This document shows, piece after piece, positions 1-7,027 of a stretch of 49,614 nt of DNA; positions within the stretch are counted from its first letter, which is position 1; each line of letters begins with the position of its first letter. The notes below the pieces were generated by a model, which was not told where the DNA came from, searched no databases, and was given only the letters and a program-made list of their open reading frames with translations. The translations under genes and the position numbers were made by a program. The stretch comes from a virus, in the IMG/VR virus record IMGVR_UViG_3300011116_000491, positions 1 through 49,614 of that record, one strand, 5' to 3'.

Positions 1-80
1 TTTCGTTCAACGGCATTAACCATACTTGCCATTGTTCGTTTTACTTGTTTGGAGAGTTTAAAGTTTTTATCAGGTTTCAT
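1..80 (-). CDS. Partial gene, N-terminus only, basic protein of unknown function
   Basis: An ATG at 80-78 opens a frame that runs off the left end of the window; the visible 26 residues start MKPDKNFKLSK and are rich in lysine and arginine. A TGnTATAAT extended -10 sits just upstream (87-95). No family can be assigned from so short a fragment. The frame is supported only by its position in the co-directional gene array and by a similar MKP start in the gene at 689-859. Confidence 0.5.
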   Translation of the reverse strand, partial: MKPDKNFKLSKQVKRTMASMVNAVER

Positions 81-86
81 AGTCTA

Positions 87-95
87 ATTATATCA
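87..95 (-). promoter_or_regulatory. Extended -10 promoter element (TGATATAAT)
   Basis: The minus strand reads TGATATAAT, a TGn extended -10 with perfect TATAAT. No convincing -35 lies 17 bp upstream. It would start transcription about at the ATG of the partial gene, so either the leader is nearly absent or another promoter is used. A second GATATAAT of the same type occurs at 9523-9531. Confidence 0.4.
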
Positions 96-122
96 AAAAT
101 TTCAATCAAAGTGTGGCAATAA

Positions 123-143
123 TGGGGGTCATTGCGACCCCCA
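123..143 (-). terminator. Hairpin after the Hsp20 gene
   Basis: Perfect 8-bp stem TGGGGGTC/GACCCCCA around a 5-base loop, starting six bases past the hsp20 stop codon. In the minus direction it is followed by TTATTG, so the U-run is poor. It is a likely terminator by position and strength of stem. Confidence 0.6.
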
Positions 144-148
144 ACCGA

Positions 149-631
149 TTAGGCGACTTTCTCTTCCTGAAGAAGTTGTGGTCGGAAAGATTTTAATTCT
201 GTTCCGATTTCAATTTTCTTAGGCTTCTTGTGTTCAGGAATAATATTCTCTAAACCAATTTTGAGAATGCCGTCTTTGAATTCCGCACCCTTTACTTCAA
301 CAGTATCGGCAATACGGAGTGTTTTGGTAAAAGAACGAGTGCCAATACCTTTGTGTAGATATTGAACATCGGATTCTTTTTCTTCTTTCTCACCCTTAAT
401 GACCAAGTTACCATCATCGACAGTAATATCAATTTCATCCTTTGAAAAACCAGCAACTGCCAATTCTACAATGTAGTGGCTGTCATCCAGTTTAAGAATG
501 TTATGAGGTGGGAATGTTGAGATAGCTTTTGTAGAATTACTGTCCAACATTTTTTCAATGTCGTTAAATAATCTTTCAAAGCCAAGAGTTGCATGGTGCA
601 ACGGACCAAAAGAAATGTGTCCTAAAGTCAT
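149..631 (-). CDS. hsp20: Small heat shock protein, Hsp20/alpha-crystallin family
   Basis: This 160-aa protein is a predicted ATP-independent holdase chaperone that would keep unfolding proteins soluble in the host cytoplasm. The alpha-crystallin domain spans roughly residues 40-145, with the typical strand pattern (IVELAVAGFSKDEIDITV, then LVIKGEKEE) and a C-terminal GILKIGLEN strand before a Pro-Lys-rich tail. The ATG is preceded by AAGGAG. Hsp20 genes are known in T4-like cyanophages, where they are widespread accessory genes. Here it lies downstream of regA and the clamp-loader genes, separated by a UUCG-type hairpin and a late-promoter-like octamer at 690-697, so it may be expressed separately. 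Family assignment is firm; the client proteins are unknown. Confidence 0.93.
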   Translation of the reverse strand: MTLGHISFGPLHHATLGFERLFNDIEKMLDSNSTKAISTFPPHNILKLDDSHYIVELAVAGFSKDEIDITVDDGNLVIKGEKEEKESDVQYLHKGIGTRSFTKTLRIADTVEVKGAEFKDGILKIGLENIIPEHKKPKKIEIGTELKSFRPQLLQEEKVA

Positions 632-660
632 ATAGTTCTCCTTTATTAAGCGAGTTTACG

Positions 661-685
661 AAAATGTGACCCCGAAGGCATCACA
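661..685 (-). terminator. UUCG-loop hairpin between a 56-aa gene and hsp20
   Basis: The minus strand shows TGTGA paired with TCACA and CC with GG around a TTCG tetraloop, followed by TTTT. The internal asymmetry and short U-run suggest a partial terminator or a processing and stability hairpin 5' of hsp20. Confidence 0.5.
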
Positions 686-688
686 GCT

Positions 689-859
689 TTATTTAGTCAA
701 AACCTCATAGGCATCTTTATTGACCAAATAAATTCTTTCAGGCAATTCTGGTTTATACACTTTGATAAAAGTATACGAACTGTCTTGCACAATATCTTTT
801 ATATCCTTACAATAGACAATTTCCCCATTGTAGCGATTTTTCAACTTCACAGGTTTCAT
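689..859 (-). CDS. Small protein of unknown function (56 aa)
   Basis: This short frame has ATG at 859-857 and TAA at 691-689. It encodes 56 residues starting MKPVKLKNRYNGEIVY and ending in DAYEVLTK. It starts 14 nt after the regA stop codon with GAGA about 8 nt upstream of the ATG, in the same direction as its neighbours, and fills a gap that would otherwise be empty. The composition is charged and not repetitive, consistent with a folded small protein. No family is recognised. Its stop overlaps a late-promoter-like octamer facing hsp20. Confidence 0.65.
   Translation of the reverse strand: MKPVKLKNRYNGEIVYCKDIKDIVQDSSYTFIKVYKPELPERIYLVNKDAYEVLTK
690..697 (-). promoter_or_regulatory. Late-promoter-like octamer ACTAAATA upstream of hsp20
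   Basis: Matches the ACTAAATA variant seen upstream of structural genes at 39011 and 46352. It overlaps the end of the 56-aa gene, and a hairpin lies between it and hsp20. As a lone short motif it could be chance. Confidence 0.3.
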
Positions 860-873
860 AATCTAATCTCATT

Positions 874-1278
874 TTAATAGTCGTGTAGTTTTTTGCCAAT
901 GTTATATTTGGCAATTAATTCCCAATCATCTTTTTCTTTAAAAGAGATTATCTTAATTTGATGTAGTGGTGCAATATTGTCTTCTAACAATTTGCGGTTA
1001 AGTATCTTTACTAGACCCCATTCTTCAAGTAAGTTTGCAATTGCATTTCTTCTTTGAACATCATTCTCTGAAATGTTTGATGGTTTTCCATCAAGTGCAA
1101 ACAACTCTTTAAAATGCACAATGTAATAATGACCTTGTTTGTGCAAAATGTGGCACGATTGGTAAAGAACTTTTTCTTTGCGAGAAGATACACCAATTCT
1201 GGTAAGTGTTTCTCTTACTTTCAAAAAGTCATCTTGTTCGTTGAGTGTAACCTCAACAAACTTGCTCAAGTCTACCAT
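874..1278 (-). CDS. regA: RegA translational repressor of early mRNAs
   Basis: This 134-aa protein matches T4 RegA (122 aa) along its length. The landmarks are an N-terminal DFLKVRETLTRIG, then KVLYQSCHILHKQGHYYIVHFKELF, RRNAIANLLEEWGL and a C-terminal ISFKEKDDWELIAKYNIG. RegA binds AU-rich start regions of phage early mRNAs and blocks ribosome loading, and it also represses its own mRNA. The gene follows gp62 with a 4-nt gap, as in T4 (45-44-62-regA). The ATG has GAGG upstream (GAGGTAATAAAATG), an AU-rich site that is itself a plausible RegA target. Assignment rests on extended sequence similarity plus synteny. Confidence 0.95.
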   Translation of the reverse strand: MVDLSKFVEVTLNEQDDFLKVRETLTRIGVSSRKEKVLYQSCHILHKQGHYYIVHFKELFALDGKPSNISENDVQRRNAIANLLEEWGLVKILNRKLLEDNIAPLHQIKIISFKEKDDWELIAKYNIGKKLHDY

Positions 1279-1282
1279 TTTA

Positions 1283-1666
1283 TTACCTCTTCAATCCACC
1301 GATATCGGTTTGTTCTTTTAGTTGTTGGATTTGTTCTTTACTGAGTAGGCGTAAGACTTCAGACGCTTTGTTATCTGAAAAGCCAAAGACTTGTTTTATA
1401 CATGCTAAATCTTCACTTTTTGCAGACTTTACCCACTTCGCAAACGGCCGTTTCTGTGACCGCACGGTATTTAGTAAAAAGTCATTTTGCAACTTCTTAT
1501 CTAGGTAATGTTTAGTATTCATCTCATTTGCATACATAATACAGTCTTTGTGATAAGACAGACCCCTATTCACCATAAAGGGTGAATATTCTCTTTCTGT
1601 CTCTTCATCGACAATCAACTGCTTCTTGTTTTGCATGATTGCATTTAGATAATCAAAAGGGCTCAT
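1283..1666 (-). CDS. 62: Clamp loader small subunit (gp62-like)
   Basis: This 127-aa protein starts MSPFDYLNAIMQNKKQL and has the gp62 pattern FMVNRGLSYHKDCIMYANEMN. In T4 one gp62 joins four gp44 subunits to load the gp45 clamp at primer-template junctions. It is shorter than T4 gp62 (187 aa), as in other marine T4-like phages. Position between gp44 and regA supports the call. It overlaps the upstream membrane-protein gene by 4 nt (ATGA), so translation is probably coupled. Confidence 0.88.
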   Translation of the reverse strand: MSPFDYLNAIMQNKKQLIVDEETEREYSPFMVNRGLSYHKDCIMYANEMNTKHYLDKKLQNDFLLNTVRSQKRPFAKWVKSAKSEDLACIKQVFGFSDNKASEVLRLLSKEQIQQLKEQTDIGGLKR

Positions 1667-1947
1667 AGCATTCTCAACAATCCAATAGTGTCAATAGTTG
1701 TCAACAGTATGTAGTTAGCAAGCATCCCAAATGATTGCCGAGTATAAGCAGCCCAAGCATACATGGCACAACCACTAATCCAGATAGGATAAAGAGTAAG
1801 AAGTGGAGGATTTGGGACGGTAAATGCCATGGTAATTGAACAGCCAATACTAATAGCCCAAGCAAACAGCTCAACAATAAAACGAAACTTATTACTATAC
1901 CAGTCATCACGAATCCAATCAAAAGTTGGTTTGAATATATCTATCAT
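1663..1947 (-). CDS. Small membrane protein inserted between genes 44 and 62
   Basis: This 94-aa protein has three hydrophobic stretches (about residues 23-44, 49-69 and 75-94) and a short charged N-terminus, so it is probably an inner-membrane protein. It overlaps both neighbours by 4 nt (ATGA), making it part of the 44-62 translation unit although clamp loading is cytoplasmic. No known domain is evident. T4 has no gene here. A role in tethering replication to the membrane is possible but untested. Confidence 0.75.
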   Translation of the reverse strand: MIDIFKPTFDWIRDDWYSNKFRFIVELFAWAISIGCSITMAFTVPNPPLLTLYPIWISGCAMYAWAAYTRQSFGMLANYILLTTIDTIGLLRML

Positions 1948-2873
1948 TGAAACTCACAATTCACCATTAGTTCTGTTAAACAAGCAACCATATTAATCTC
2001 TTGGTCAGCGACAAACGCTTGTTTGTATTGATAGTCTGCGAGAATCAAAACCGCTTGAGGTATAGATTGCGGTTTCATCACTTCATACAATGCATCATAC
2101 AACTGACGGAACAGAATGTTTGCATCGATATCAGATGCACCAACCCATTTACGAATTGCACCAAAGTCTTTTGATTTGACATGTTTCACAATCTCGGAGA
2201 TTTGAACATCACCGATTTGTGCAAGGATGCCTGAATCAATTTTACCAAACTGACTGTATCGTTGCAGTTCGTTTAATGCACGGCGAAAGTCTGGAAAATG
2301 TTTCTTGATTAGTTCTGCAATAACAGGTTCTTCATACTCAACTTTTTCACTTTGCAGAATTGATTGAATTCGTTTAAAGAAGGCGCCTGCCATCTTGGCC
2401 TTCTCGCCATTCTTCAAACTGAATTCTACAACCGCACACCGTGAATGTAATGGTTCAATCAACTTGTTTTTGTAGTTACAAGTAAAGATGAAAGAACAAT
2501 TAACAGCAAACTCTTCAATAGAGTTTCGCAGAATTGCCTGTGCTTGTGGAGTTAGATAATCTGCCTCATCAAGGATGATAACTTTTCTGCCACCTGTTAG
2601 TGACATAGACGAAGCATAGTTTTTGATTTTGTATCGAATCGTATCGACACCGTTCTCATCCGAACCATTGAGAACCATAAAATCACAACCAATCTCATTG
2701 CACATTGCCTTTGCAACAGTTGTCTTACCGACACCCGCACCGCCAGTTAGCAAGAGATTGGGGATTTGTTTTTGATTAACATACTCCTGAAAGGGCTGTT
2801 TCAACCTCTCAGGCAGTATGCAGTCCGCTACCGTTTCAGGACGATATTTCTCTGTCCATAACAAATGTTCCAT
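1944..2873 (-). CDS. 44: Clamp loader large subunit (gp44-like AAA+ ATPase)
   Basis: This 309-aa protein (T4 gp44 is 319) is the motor of the phage clamp loader. It shows Walker A GGAGVGKTT (44-52), Walker B with DEAD (102-105), and the clamp-loader arginine-finger motif SRC (144-146). The C-terminal part is helical and less conserved, as in the family. With gp62 it opens and loads the gp45 ring. The start has GAGG seven bases upstream. It sits 30 nt downstream of a small unknown gene and couples by ATGA to the membrane-protein gene. Confidence 0.96.
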   Translation of the reverse strand: MEHLLWTEKYRPETVADCILPERLKQPFQEYVNQKQIPNLLLTGGAGVGKTTVAKAMCNEIGCDFMVLNGSDENGVDTIRYKIKNYASSMSLTGGRKVIILDEADYLTPQAQAILRNSIEEFAVNCSFIFTCNYKNKLIEPLHSRCAVVEFSLKNGEKAKMAGAFFKRIQSILQSEKVEYEEPVIAELIKKHFPDFRRALNELQRYSQFGKIDSGILAQIGDVQISEIVKHVKSKDFGAIRKWVGASDIDANILFRQLYDALYEVMKPQSIPQAVLILADYQYKQAFVADQEINMVACLTELMVNCEFQ

Positions 2874-2903
2874 TCACACACCTCATAATATAATATAAAA
2901 AAA

Positions 2904-3119
2904 TTAGACTTCGTTAAGTCTAGCACAAACTTCAAGGAATGATTCCTCGATTTGAAATGTTTGACCAGTTATAGTAAACAAGTTCGTAGTTGTAGATACT
3001 TCGTTTGTTTCTGGACTAACATATATTGCTTCCCAAACTGATACTACATGTGCAGGATTAATAGCAACTGATTCGTTTGCATTGCCTTTGTAAGCATTTT
3101 TAAAAAATTTAACTGCCAT
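2904..3119 (-). CDS. Small protein of unknown function (71 aa)
   Basis: This 71-residue protein starts MAVKFFKNAYKG and looks mostly beta-stranded, alternating hydrophobic segments such as AHVVSVWEAIYV and NLFTITGQTFQIEESF. Its ATG shares one base with the stop of the gene before it (TAATG), indicating translational coupling. It sits between the sliding clamp and the clamp loader. I do not recognise the family. Confidence 0.75.
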   Translation of the reverse strand: MAVKFFKNAYKGNANESVAINPAHVVSVWEAIYVSPETNEVSTTTNLFTITGQTFQIEESFLEVCARLNEV

Positions 3120-3349
3120 TATAGTGCCTTAGATAGTTCTTCAATACGGAACTTCAATACACTAATTGCAGTATTAAAATGTCCTGTACCTTCAGATTGT
3201 GGTTTATAGTAATGTTTTTCCAAAGTATCAATTTCAGATTGCAATACTGCAATATATTCTTTTACTGAAAGTTTTGGAACTTTATGTTCGACTTGTTCAA
3301 TTTGAACTAATGGAACATCTTCATCGGGAAATGCATCAGAGTATTTCAT
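3119..3349 (-). CDS. Small helical protein of unknown function (76 aa)
   Basis: A 76-aa acidic N-terminus (MKYSDAFPDEDVPLVQIEQ) is followed by a long predicted helix ending in LKFRIEELSKAL. It begins right after gp45 (2 nt gap) and its stop overlaps the next start (TAATG). It is probably co-translated with the clamp genes. No family recognised; a clamp-binding or regulatory peptide is only a guess from context. Confidence 0.75.
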   Translation of the reverse strand: MKYSDAFPDEDVPLVQIEQVEHKVPKLSVKEYIAVLQSEIDTLEKHYYKPQSEGTGHFNTAISVLKFRIEELSKAL

Positions 3350-3351
3350 AA

Positions 3352-4035
3352 TTAAGCCGCCTCAAACTTAGAACCTTGTTCAGTTGTAATCCAATACTGA
3401 AGTGGTTGTGTTTTGTGTTTGAAGTGTGAAATGCCCTTAGAAGAGATTGCAACATCATATGAACCAGCAAGAATCTTACTTAGATTTTCTGTCTTGAATA
3501 CCATACGATATTTGTTGCCGTCACCTTTAGCAATTTCGAGTGCATCGGTGTGTGCCGAATCATTTTGCAAATCGATAGTAACAATATTAATTGTTTTACC
3601 ATCAGATTCAATTGCAACTTGTGGTGAAGAAAGAACAGAAGCAGCTCGCATCACCCAATCATAGTCTTCAGCAGAAAGACTGAATTTAATCTCTGCATCA
3701 GGCATAGTCAATTGTTTCTCAGGTGGCAACTTCAACATCGTTGGTTCACAGAAACGATATTTGATTTTACTACGACCTTTGTTACCAACAATAACAACAT
3801 GTTTCTCATCAAACTCAAATGTTGGGTCATCTTTATGCAAAGATACTACCGACAAAAAGTTGTTCAAGTCATACACACCAAAGTCTGCGGGAATATCTTC
3901 TTTGATATCAACTTCAGCAAGAATGTTCTTCTGTGAAGAAACAGTTTTCAATTTCTTTCCCTTTTTGAACATGATGCCTTGATTGATTGCACCAAAGTTT
4001 TTCAAAACGGAAAGTGTGTCACTAGATAATTTCAT
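3352..4035 (-). CDS. 45: DNA polymerase sliding clamp (gp45)
   Basis: This 227-aa protein (T4 gp45 is 228) starts MKLSSDTLSVLKNFGAINQGI and shows the clamp pattern GVYDLNNFLSVVSLHKDDPTFEF and a C-terminal PLQYWITTE. The trimeric ring tethers the replicative polymerase and, in T4, also activates late transcription with gp55 and gp33. The encoded gp55 and the late octamers in this window fit that double role. A GAGAGG site precedes the ATG. Confidence 0.95.
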   Translation of the reverse strand: MKLSSDTLSVLKNFGAINQGIMFKKGKKLKTVSSQKNILAEVDIKEDIPADFGVYDLNNFLSVVSLHKDDPTFEFDEKHVVIVGNKGRSKIKYRFCEPTMLKLPPEKQLTMPDAEIKFSLSAEDYDWVMRAASVLSSPQVAIESDGKTINIVTIDLQNDSAHTDALEIAKGDGNKYRMVFKTENLSKILAGSYDVAISSKGISHFKHKTQPLQYWITTEQGSKFEAA

Positions 4036-4054
4036 ATTTAATACCTCTCATAAT

Positions 4055-4393
4055 TTAAGTTTTATCATCAACAGAATACATTATATCATGTTCGTAGAGA
4101 AACATGAGGCAACAAAGAGCATGAGCAAGGTGATTTTTTCCTGATTCAGGATCATTTTGCTCTCCTTCTTTCCATGCCCACAAATGTCTTTGCATGGCAT
4201 CAAAGTACCTTCGCTTAGAATCTGGAACATGTTTCCAATTATCTGGTTCGTATTTCTCCGCACCAAATGTTAGAATCTCTACTGTTGCTTTCAATGCAAG
4301 TGGTGGCAGTAAACCATATCTTAGTTTACCACCATCAAATTTCCTACCACCTGTCGTGGCAGTTTGTGAAGCTTTTACGATATCATCTATCAT
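4055..4393 (-). CDS. MazG-like dATP/dGTP diphosphohydrolase (DUF5664-type)
   Basis: This 112-aa protein carries the hallmark GGRKFDGGKLRYGLLPPLALKA, LTFGAEKYEPDNWK, DAMQRHLWAWKEGE and NHLAHALCCLMFLYE, matching the dATP/dGTP diphosphohydrolase N-terminal family related to MazG. The conserved Glu and Asp residues of the helices would bind the metal. Such enzymes hydrolyse dNTPs to dNMPs, and a relative (MazZ) supports 2-aminoadenine phages by removing standard nucleotides. Here it sits 19 nt from gp45 and overlaps the glycosyltransferase-like gene by 4 nt. No PurZ-like gene is visible in the window, so a simple nucleotide-pool role is more likely. Confidence 0.82.
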   Translation of the reverse strand: MIDDIVKASQTATTGGRKFDGGKLRYGLLPPLALKATVEILTFGAEKYEPDNWKHVPDSKRRYFDAMQRHLWAWKEGEQNDPESGKNHLAHALCCLMFLYEHDIMYSVDDKT

Positions 4394-5205
4394 AGTTTAC
4401 CGGTATACTGAGCAACAGCTGGCATATTACCAGTAAATGCGTAAGTGCCGATATGTTGTGTTTTCATCCAAGGACATAAGAAAATTTGTCCACCCATTTT
4501 ACGCCACATTTGGCAGAACATATAATCTTCTGACAAGTAACGGTCTGAACCACCACCTGTGATTGACTCTTTAGAATCAATTACTGTATCAAAGTAAGCA
4601 TGAATATATCGTGAACCATCAAAGTTTGCTTGACCAACATGGTCTGGTTTGTAACGGATGGTAGGATATTCTTCCTTCATCTTATCAAATACATGTCGTT
4701 TTACCATCATGTAACCAGTACCAATCTCCATCACTTCAAGTGGTTCTGTTACTTGAAACTGTTGTGTGCCTTTAACTACATTGAAAACATATTCACCAAC
4801 AAGCGCTTCAAGTTCTTTTGGTTGCATGTCTGGATGATTTCTTGCAGCTTGTGCAATGTTACTCCAGTTCATTGATTTCTTAGGATAAGGTCCACCAATT
4901 ACATCTTTGTCTAAGGCAAGGAGTGCAATAACATCTTGTGGATTGAAATGAATATCGGAATCGATAAACAATAAGTGTGTGTAATCTGTGCGAAGAAACT
5001 CATCAACAAGGTAGTTTCGAGCTCTTGTAATTAGGGATTCATTGAAGAGAAAAGAAAACTTAGTTTCAATTCCATAACGACCCATTGTTGCTTGCAAATC
5101 TAGGCAAGACTTCATGTATAAACCATGGTTCATGCCACCATACATTGGTGTGGCAATAAACAGTTTATGTTTTTTTAGTTCATCTATTTTAACTTGAATT
5201 TCCAT
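4390..5205 (-). CDS. Glycosyltransferase-like protein (GT-A fold, DxD motif)
   Basis: This 271-aa protein starts with a beta strand (HKLFIATPMYGGMN), has SLITRARNYLVDEFL, and the motif HLLFIDSDIHFNP with D82 and D84 as the DxD metal- and sugar-nucleotide-binding pair. A later region, DRYLSEDYMFCQMW, supplies acidic residues expected in an acceptor site. Homologues are common in T4-like cyanophages. Whether it glycosylates DNA, a virion protein or a host surface cannot be told. It overlaps the diphosphohydrolase gene by 4 nt, and a terminator separates it from the gene upstream. Confidence 0.75.
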   Translation of the reverse strand: MEIQVKIDELKKHKLFIATPMYGGMNHGLYMKSCLDLQATMGRYGIETKFSFLFNESLITRARNYLVDEFLRTDYTHLLFIDSDIHFNPQDVIALLALDKDVIGGPYPKKSMNWSNIAQAARNHPDMQPKELEALVGEYVFNVVKGTQQFQVTEPLEVMEIGTGYMMVKRHVFDKMKEEYPTIRYKPDHVGQANFDGSRYIHAYFDTVIDSKESITGGGSDRYLSEDYMFCQMWRKMGGQIFLCPWMKTQHIGTYAFTGNMPAVAQYTGKL

Positions 5206-5221
5206 GATATACCCATTCTAT

Positions 5222-5260
5222 AAAAAAAGGAAGCGATACTAATATATATCGCTTCCCTTT
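5222..5260 (-). terminator. Rho-independent terminator
   Basis: A perfect 10-bp stem GGAAGCGATA/TATCGCTTCC with an 8-base loop is followed on the minus strand by seven U residues. It lies after the 90-aa gene at 5279-5551 and before the glycosyltransferase-like gene. It is one of the strongest terminators in the window. Confidence 0.88.
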
Positions 5261-5278
5261 CGATTTACCTAAACTATT

Positions 5279-5551
5279 TTAGGCAAATGCACGCTCACCT
5301 TGTGAACGGATTGCAGCGATACCTGCAGCAACCATGCGCTTAGTAGGAGTACCAAGGCGATAGAAGGAAACTTTTTCACCGTTTGCGTTGATACGGCTAT
5401 TCAAGTAGATGGCATGGCCATCATTACGCAACTCATTAATGGTTGCGGATGGGTTTGCAACACCGAAAACTGACTGCATCTTGGTTGCGGTCAAAGTGTT
5501 GTAGGCGCTGTCTTTCGACAAGTAGGCAAGAACTTTAGATTTAACTGACAT
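5279..5551 (-). CDS. Small basic protein, possible winged-helix DNA-binding protein (90 aa)
   Basis: I place the start at ATG 5551 because GGAG lies eight bases upstream; a longer frame from 5611 would begin inside the mRNA leader hairpin. The 90-residue protein (MSVKSKVLAYLSKDSAYNTL) has a helix-turn-helix-like N-terminal half ending in ATINELRNDGHAIYLNSR, which looks like a recognition helix followed by a wing. It has its own consensus sigma-70 promoter and its own terminator, so it is an independent, probably strongly expressed early gene. A transcriptional regulator is plausible; the family is not identified with certainty. Confidence 0.72.
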   Translation of the reverse strand: MSVKSKVLAYLSKDSAYNTLTATKMQSVFGVANPSATINELRNDGHAIYLNSRINANGEKVSFYRLGTPTKRMVAAGIAAIRSQGERAFA

Positions 5552-5594
5552 TAGGAATACTCCATAATAAAAACGAATCGCATTAAAAAAGGCA

Positions 5595-5620
5595 TTTGAG
5601 AGGCGATTCAATCCCTCAAA
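5595..5620 (-). promoter_or_regulatory. 5' leader hairpin of the 90-aa gene
   Basis: TTTGAGAGG and CCCTCAAA pair to form a stem just after the predicted transcription start and upstream of the ribosome-binding site. It may protect the mRNA 5' end or act as an operator. Confidence 0.45.
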
Positions 5621-5629
5621 TATGTTACA

Positions 5630-5658
5630 AGTATATACTAACTAACTTACGGTGTCAA
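5630..5658 (-). promoter_or_regulatory. Consensus sigma-70 promoter for the 90-aa gene
   Basis: TTGACA at 5658-5653, a 17-bp spacer, and TATACT at 5635-5630. The -35 is preceded by GC, giving the GCTTGAC shared by five promoters in this window. Predicted start is about 5623. Confidence 0.88.
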
Positions 5659-5677
5659 GCATTAATTAGGCACAAGT

Positions 5678-5704
5678 GAAAAAAGACCCGACATTTGCCG
5701 GGTC
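5678..5704 (-). terminator. Rho-independent terminator after the CobS-like gene
   Basis: Stem GACCCG/CGGGTC with an 8-base loop followed by six U on the minus strand. It separates the CobS-like transcript from the next promoter at 5630-5658. Confidence 0.87.
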
Positions 5705-5725
5705 AAGTGCCTTACCGAAAACTTA

Positions 5726-6940
5726 TTAGAAAGGAATATCTTCAGAATCGTTCTCTTCCGAGGCAACAACTTCTGGTTCAGGTTCAGGTTGAGGTGCAAG
5801 CAACTGTTCTGCCGAAGCACCAGCATCAACTTTGGTATACAAATCAAGGAATGATGCCTTAGTATCATCATCAAAGCGGTTCAAACACAAACTAACTGCC
5901 TTGATTTTATCACCGAAGATACCGAAAGTCTCAACAATGTGGACAAGACGGCGAGTGGAAATCACTTCATCACAACCACCGTCAGCAAATGTTTTACGAA
6001 TTACATCTGCCCAAGTAACTAGTTTATCGGCAAAGTCATCATCGGAACGATTAACAGAATCCAATTCTTTACGAATGATTTTCTTTTCGGTGCCAACAGG
6101 CGGCCAATCTTGTTCGTAAGTGTTACGGAATCGTTCAAGGAAAGCCTCATTCAATACATTGGTAAACATGTAACGACCATCGTCACTACCTTTACCTTTA
6201 GTATTTGCAGTAGCAAATACGGTGAAACCAGGTGCAGGTGTAATTAGTTCACCTTTCTTTTTCAACATGAAAGGTTTACCCTCAAGCACCCGTTGCAATG
6301 AGGAAAGATTCTGAGCACCATAATCAATCTCATCAATACAAAGCACGGCACCTTGGCGAGCAGCGATAGTCACAGGACCGTCACGCCATTCCATATTTCC
6401 GTTAATCAAAACATAGTTACCAAGCAAATCACTTTCATCAGTTTCAGGTGTCATGGACACACAAACAAATTTTCGTTTTGCCTTAGCACATGCCTGTTCG
6501 ACAGACATTGTTTTACCGTTACCAGAATGACCAGTAATGAAAACAGGAAAGAAACGCATTGATTGAACAATGGAAATTACATCATCAAAGTTTCCAAAAG
6601 GAACATAGTTCTTATAAACTTTTGGAATCATATCCGAAATTTCAAGGTCGGTTGTGACATTGACAATTCGATTATCAGATTTTTCAACAGGTTTAGTCAT
6701 TGGAATAACTTGTGCTTGTAGGTTGATTGTAGCAGGTGTAGCGACATTTACTTGACCCGATACAGGCACTTTGTAAAGACCACGACCAACTTTATTACTT
6801 GGTTCTCTTGTAAACCATTGAGCACTGGAAATACCCACAGACTTACATATTTCTTTAATTTCGGATTTTGTTACAGTAGGTTTACCCAAACCAATAAGAT
6901 TTTTGATAAACTGTTCACGAACTTCGGCACGATTACTCAT
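5726..6940 (-). CDS. cobS: CobS-like MoxR-family AAA+ ATPase
   Basis: This 404-aa protein has an N-terminal region of about 110 residues (possible DNA- or partner-binding), then a MoxR-type AAA+ core: Walker A GHSGNGKT (about 135-142), Walker B VLCIDEIDYG, sensor ATANTKGKG and arginine finger ERFRNTYEQ. Annotated as CobS in cyanophages because of similarity to the cobaltochelatase ATPase, but MoxR ATPases generally remodel targets with a VWA partner, and such a partner is encoded just upstream (7028-9382). The last residues, NDSEDIPF, imitate the acidic C-terminal tip of bacterial SSB (DDDIPF). The gene has its own perfect sigma-70 promoter and terminator. Confidence 0.85.
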   Translation of the reverse strand: MSNRAEVREQFIKNLIGLGKPTVTKSEIKEICKSVGISSAQWFTREPSNKVGRGLYKVPVSGQVNVATPATINLQAQVIPMTKPVEKSDNRIVNVTTDLEISDMIPKVYKNYVPFGNFDDVISIVQSMRFFPVFITGHSGNGKTMSVEQACAKAKRKFVCVSMTPETDESDLLGNYVLINGNMEWRDGPVTIAARQGAVLCIDEIDYGAQNLSSLQRVLEGKPFMLKKKGELITPAPGFTVFATANTKGKGSDDGRYMFTNVLNEAFLERFRNTYEQDWPPVGTEKKIIRKELDSVNRSDDDFADKLVTWADVIRKTFADGGCDEVISTRRLVHIVETFGIFGDKIKAVSLCLNRFDDDTKASFLDLYTKVDAGASAEQLLAPQPEPEPEVVASEENDSEDIPF

Positions 6941-6972
6941 TATAAAAATACTCCTTCACAATTAATACAACC

Positions 6973-7001
6973 ATTATAACACAACTAAATTCAATTGTCA
7001 A
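6973..7001 (-). promoter_or_regulatory. Perfect-consensus sigma-70 promoter for the CobS-like gene
   Basis: TTGACA at 7001-6996, a 17-bp spacer, and TATAAT at 6978-6973. Both hexamers are perfect. It lies between the stop of the CobT-like gene and the start of the CobS-like gene and is preceded by a hairpin plus AGGGGC. Confidence 0.93.
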
Positions 7002-7004
7002 GCC

Positions 7005-7024
7005 CCTCTGTTGTTTTTAGGCAA
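7005..7024 (-). other. Hairpin upstream of the cobS promoter
   Basis: CTGTTG and CAACAG pair around an 8-base loop on the minus strand immediately after the CobT-like stop, followed by AGGGGCTTGACA. There is no U-run, so it is not a classical terminator. A similar hairpin plus AGGGGGCTTGAC precedes the cobT promoter. Confidence 0.55.
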
Positions 7025-7027
7025 CAG

